Positions 5,881 through 7,878 of a DNA stretch of 7,878 bases are shown here, in pieces. The first letter of the stretch is position 1. Each line of letters starts with the position of its first letter. Origin of the DNA: Oscillospiraceae bacterium (GTDB taxonomy: Bacteria; Bacillota; Clostridia; Oscillospirales; Ruminococcaceae); contig JAQUTM010000102.1 in NCBI GenBank assembly GCA_028694405.1, forward strand, positions 1 through 7,878, in the 5' to 3' direction. The notes under the pieces are model-generated. The model had not been told where the DNA came from. It searched no databases and saw only the letters and a program-made list of their open reading frames with translations. Both the position numbers and the translations under genes were made by a program.

Positions 5881-6417
5881 TTATTTAGTAAGCGCAAAGT
5901 CTTGTACTTTATGCAAACGCAGCCACAAAAGCCCTGCAATTACGCTGCCGATAGCTGCTGTAATCAACTGGTTGTAGCTAAACATCAAGCCCAAAGCCGT
6001 AATTTGTTTTTCTACCAGATTGCCGCCAAAGGTTGGGATAATAAACGCTTTAACCGCAAGCGCCAAAAAGCCGGCTTTTAGCACGCTGCCCAAAGCAAGG
6101 CCTGCCCACCAATATTTTTGGTTGCGCAAAACGTATACACAAACAACAATAATGGCATTGCCAACCATAATAACAGGTATTAACTGCGGTACGGCCTGCA
6201 TAATGGGAGAAGGGCTGATGAGAAATGCCAAGACGGGAGAAAGTACTGCAATGGCAATGCCGCTCCACAAGCCTACTGCCAAGGCAGCTATAATTAAAAT
6301 GGCATTAACCAACGGGCCGGTAATAAACTGAGAAAGTGATTTAAACTGTTGTACCGCTACACAAAGCGCAAGCAATACAGCAGTGCGTGTAACAAATTTA
6401 GCATAATAAGATTTCAT
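5881..6417 (-). CDS. ECF-transporter S-component-like membrane protein, 178 aa
   Basis: This small, very hydrophobic protein resembles the substrate-binding S components of energy-coupling factor (ECF) importers, which bring in vitamins, metals or amino acids with a shared EcfA/A'/T module. Seen: a short basic N-terminus, then hydrophobic segments near residues 10-24, 35-49, 52-68, 77-97, 103-125 and 146-167, so about six helices. FITGPLVNAILIIAALAVGLWSGIAIAVLSPVLAFL recalls Firmicute proteins annotated as ECF S components, from memory. There are no EcfA, EcfA' or EcfT genes in the window, so it would be a group II (shared-module) S component. No riboswitch is visible in the short leader, so substrate cannot be guessed. 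ATG at 6417 has AGGAGG (6426-6431) eight bases upstream. Alternative: another small membrane protein of unknown role. Confidence 0.85.
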   Translation of the reverse strand: MKSYYAKFVTRTAVLLALCVAVQQFKSLSQFITGPLVNAILIIAALAVGLWSGIAIAVLSPVLAFLISPSPIMQAVPQLIPVIMVGNAIIVVCVYVLRNQKYWWAGLALGSVLKAGFLALAVKAFIIPTFGGNLVEKQITALGLMFSYNQLITAAIGSVIAGLLWLRLHKVQDFALTK

Positions 6418-6444
6418 GATACCAACCTCCTAAATAATGGCTAA

Positions 6445-6453
6445 ATTATAGCA
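6445..6453 (-). promoter_or_regulatory. Extended -10 promoter of the S component gene
   Basis: On the minus strand TGCTATAAT is a perfect extended -10 (TATAAT at 6445-6450 with TGC before it). The -35 position, 17 bases upstream, reads CAATTT, a poor match. It overlaps the hairpin at 6471-6488. The leader would be about 20 bases. Confidence 0.7.
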
Positions 6454-6470
6454 CATTAACCAGAAGAAAA

Positions 6471-6488
6471 TTGTTGCCACAGCAACAA
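6471..6488 (-). terminator. Rho-independent terminator of the DUF1836 gene
   Basis: TTGTTGC and GCAACAA form a perfect seven-pair stem around a four-base loop (6471-6477 with 6482-6488). On the minus strand it begins 11 bases after the DUF1836 stop and is followed by TTTTCTTCT. It is short and AT-rich, so moderately strong at best, and it covers the -35 region of the next gene's promoter. Confidence 0.65.
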
Positions 6489-6499
6489 AATAAAAATTA

Positions 6500-7051
6500 T
6501 TATAACGCGGCGTCATGCTCTTTTTGTGCAGATACGGTAAGCATATTACAGGGCTGGGTTAAAAGTATTTTTTGCACATACAGCTTGCTGCATACCGCCA
6601 ATACCATGCCGCGCACAAGGTCGGTTTGGGTGGTACGCTCTTGTCCGATAAAAGGCATAGAAGTATGGTCGGCTTCAAAGGTAAAACGAATAGCATTTTC
6701 AAATTCGCAGCAAAAGTAATCATACGCTACGTCGCGGGGGTATGTAAGGCTTTGCGTATAAAGCAAATGGCGTATTTCGGTAATGCTGAAAACACGTTTT
6801 AAAATACAAATAACAAACAAAGCCGATAGCTGTTCACGATTATAGCGTTTGCGTAAAGGGGGTGTAAGCAGGTTGTGTTTTACATAGTTGTTTACCATAG
6901 GGGCAGTAATAATAGTAGGTTCACCGTCTTCACACAGGGGTTGCAGGGTAGAATTTAACACATACAGCACTTGGTCTAAGTATAAATCTACCGGGGCTAG
7001 CTCTAAAAAGCGAGGACAGTGAAAATTTAAAAGAATATCTTCTGTTTTCAT
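6500..7051 (-). CDS. DUF1836 putative HTH regulator, 183 aa
   Basis: This looks like a DUF1836-family protein, a Firmicute family with a MerR-like helix-turn-helix; its members are mostly uncharacterised. Seen: LAPVDLYLDQVLYVLNSTLQPL (18-39), then the likely DNA-binding part TIITAPMVNNYVKHNLLTPP...KRYNREQL (46-75). In it the 'N(N)YVKxxLLxPPxxxxY' pattern matches the family's recognition helix and wing. After it comes a helical region, LFVICILKRVFSITEIRHLL, and a C-terminal part rich in Cys and aromatics with no assigned motif. ATG 7051 is chosen because GAGGTG (7058-7063) lies six bases upstream. The open frame extends 17 residues further to GTG-type codons at 7102 without a binding site, and that stretch holds the promoter. 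It diverges from degV, so it may control it, itself, or both; inference only. Confidence 0.85.
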   Translation of the reverse strand: MKTEDILLNFHCPRFLELAPVDLYLDQVLYVLNSTLQPLCEDGEPTIITAPMVNNYVKHNLLTPPLRKRYNREQLSALFVICILKRVFSITEIRHLLYTQSLTYPRDVAYDYFCCEFENAIRFTFEADHTSMPFIGQERTTQTDLVRGMVLAVCSKLYVQKILLTQPCNMLTVSAQKEHDAAL

Positions 7052-7073
7052 AATCAACACCTCTTTATTTGGT

Positions 7074-7102
7074 AGTTTATCACAAGAAAAAAATGGTGTC
7101 AA
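7074..7102 (-). promoter_or_regulatory. Sigma-A promoter of the DUF1836 gene
   Basis: On the minus strand a perfect TTGACA (7097-7102) is followed after 17 bases by TAAACT (7074-7079), helped by TGA just before it as an extended -10. The transcript would start near 7067, leaving only about 15 bases of leader. Confidence 0.65.
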
Positions 7103-7119
7103 ATAATCATAAAAATAGT

Positions 7120-7148
7120 TTGACGTAATAAGACATATATGATAATAT
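7120..7148 (+). promoter_or_regulatory. Probable sigma-A promoter of the DegV gene
   Basis: TTGACG (7120-7125) precedes TAATAT (7143-7148) at 17 bases; overlapping GATAAT (7141-7146) gives 15 bases. The -35 faces the -35 of the divergent DUF1836 promoter 17 bases away. The leader of about 57 bases includes a small TAGGT/ACCTA stem (7183-7196) just before AGGAG at 7201-7205. Confidence 0.6.
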
Positions 7149-7212
7149 AGTTTTTAATACCACTTGTCGAAATATGCAAGAATAGGTATCCACCTACTTA
7201 AGGAGAAAAACT

Positions 7213-7878
7213 ATGGTAAAAATCATATCGGATACATCGACGCTTTACACGCCCGTCCAAGCAAAGCAAGAGGGATTTACTGTTATGCCTTTAAGTGTTA
7301 CGGTAAACGGCCAAACCTACCGCGAGTTTGAAGAAATTACAATTAAAGTTTTTTTAAAACAGGTGCGTGCAGGTGCCGTGCCTATTTCATCACAGCCCGC
7401 TATAGGAGATGTGCTAAGCGAAATGGAAAAGCTGGAGGGCGAAAAAATTGTTGTGTTGTCTATGGCGGACGGGCTTTCGGGTACTTATCAAAGTGCATGC
7501 AGTGCCAGAGAATTGATGCCGCATAAAGAGGACATCACTGTTATAAACACCAAAACCTTGTGCGGACCGCACCGCTATATGGTACAGCAAGCGCTGCAAA
7601 TGGCCAAAAGCGGATTTTCGCCAGAGCAGCTTTTACAAAAGCTGCAACGCTGTATAGAGGATACAAAGTCCTATCTGATTCCGCAGGATTACGAGTTTTT
7701 GCGCCGTGGTGGACGCCTTACGCCTTTTGCGGCAAAAATTAACACTATTTTAAAGCTGGCGCCTGTGGTAACGCAAACTCAAGACGGTAAAAAGCTGGAA
7801 AGATTTGCAATTTCCCGCAACTTTGAAAGTGCCGTAAAGGCAATTATTCAAGGCATGCAAAAGCAGGGTGTAAACGAC
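7213..7878 (+). CDS. DegV-family fatty-acid-binding protein (3' end cut by window)
   Basis: DegV proteins are cytoplasmic fatty-acid-binding proteins; related FakB proteins present fatty acids to the kinase FakA for phosphorylation and use in membrane lipids. Seen: 222 residues from ATG 7213, with the N-terminal MVKIISDTSTLYTP. ISSQPAIGDVL (58-68) follows, in which the SSQP serines normally contact the lipid carboxylate. GLSGTYQSA (87-95) is next, then FLRRGGRL (162-169) at the family's conserved arginines. The family is about 280 residues, so about 60 remain outside the window. The first domain reads SDTSTLYT where many members have TDSTADL, a normal variation. The start has AGGAG eight bases upstream. 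No FakA-like kinase gene is in the window. The gene diverges from the DUF1836 gene. Family sure; whether it is a FakB-type partner is not known. Confidence 0.94.
   Translation, partial: MVKIISDTSTLYTPVQAKQEGFTVMPLSVTVNGQTYREFEEITIKVFLKQVRAGAVPISSQPAIGDVLSEMEKLEGEKIVVLSMADGLSGTYQSACSARELMPHKEDITVINTKTLCGPHRYMVQQALQMAKSGFSPEQLLQKLQRCIEDTKSYLIPQDYEFLRRGGRLTPFAAKINTILKLAPVVTQTQDGKKLERFAISRNFESAVKAIIQGMQKQGVND

Noticed and set aside
7052..7102. N-terminal extension of the DUF1836 protein to 7102
   Set aside because: The extension overlaps the TTGACA/TAAACT promoter and lacks a ribosome binding site, whereas ATG 7051 has GAGGTG six bases upstream.

Overview
The window looks like chromosomal DNA from a low-to-moderate GC Firmicute, most likely one of the Clostridia (an Oscillospirales-like anaerobe is my guess). 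The basis is the AGGAG-type ribosome binding sites on every gene, TTG and GTG starts alongside ATG, sigma-A-type TATAAT boxes, and gene families common in that phylum: an M3 oligoendopeptidase, an Spx/ArsC-like protein, an ECF S component, a DUF1836 protein and a DegV protein. There is no rRNA, tRNA, CRISPR array, transposase or phage gene. Nine protein genes are supported, the first and last cut by the window edges.

Layout. Positions 1-1037 (minus) hold the N-terminal 345 residues of an M3-family oligoendopeptidase, cut just before the expected zinc motif. It diverges from a small ArsC/Spx-family thioredoxin-fold gene (1179-1520, plus), and their promoters lie back to back. Next, on the minus strand, is an AT-rich SAM methyltransferase gene (1684-2307, GTG start) with a strong terminator, then ilvE (2480-3550, minus), a branched-chain aminotransferase. 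ilvE diverges from an EamA/DMT-type ten-helix permease (3827-4756, plus). The permease is followed by a gene for a prenyltransferase/squalene-cyclase-like alpha-alpha toroid protein, which I start at TTG 4877 (4877-5791, plus). A bidirectional terminator separates it from a convergent ECF-transporter-type membrane protein gene (5881-6417, minus). Upstream of that on the same strand is a DUF1836 putative regulator (6500-7051, minus), divergent from a DegV-family fatty-acid-binding protein gene (7213 to the right edge, plus).

How the genes relate. There is no long operon. Most genes appear to be single transcription units in divergent or convergent pairs, each with its own sigma-A-like promoter. 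The most suggestive pairings are the DUF1836 HTH protein facing degV, the aminotransferase facing a DMT exporter, and the exporter followed by the uncharacterised toroid protein. The methyltransferase gene stands out by composition (about 34% GC over 1741-2280, against about 50% in a 240-base sample of ilvE) and may be a late arrival.

Nothing here amounts to a clearly new multi-gene system. The best targets for follow-up are the toroid protein with its masked ribosome binding site, the orphan S component, and the DUF1836/DegV pair.
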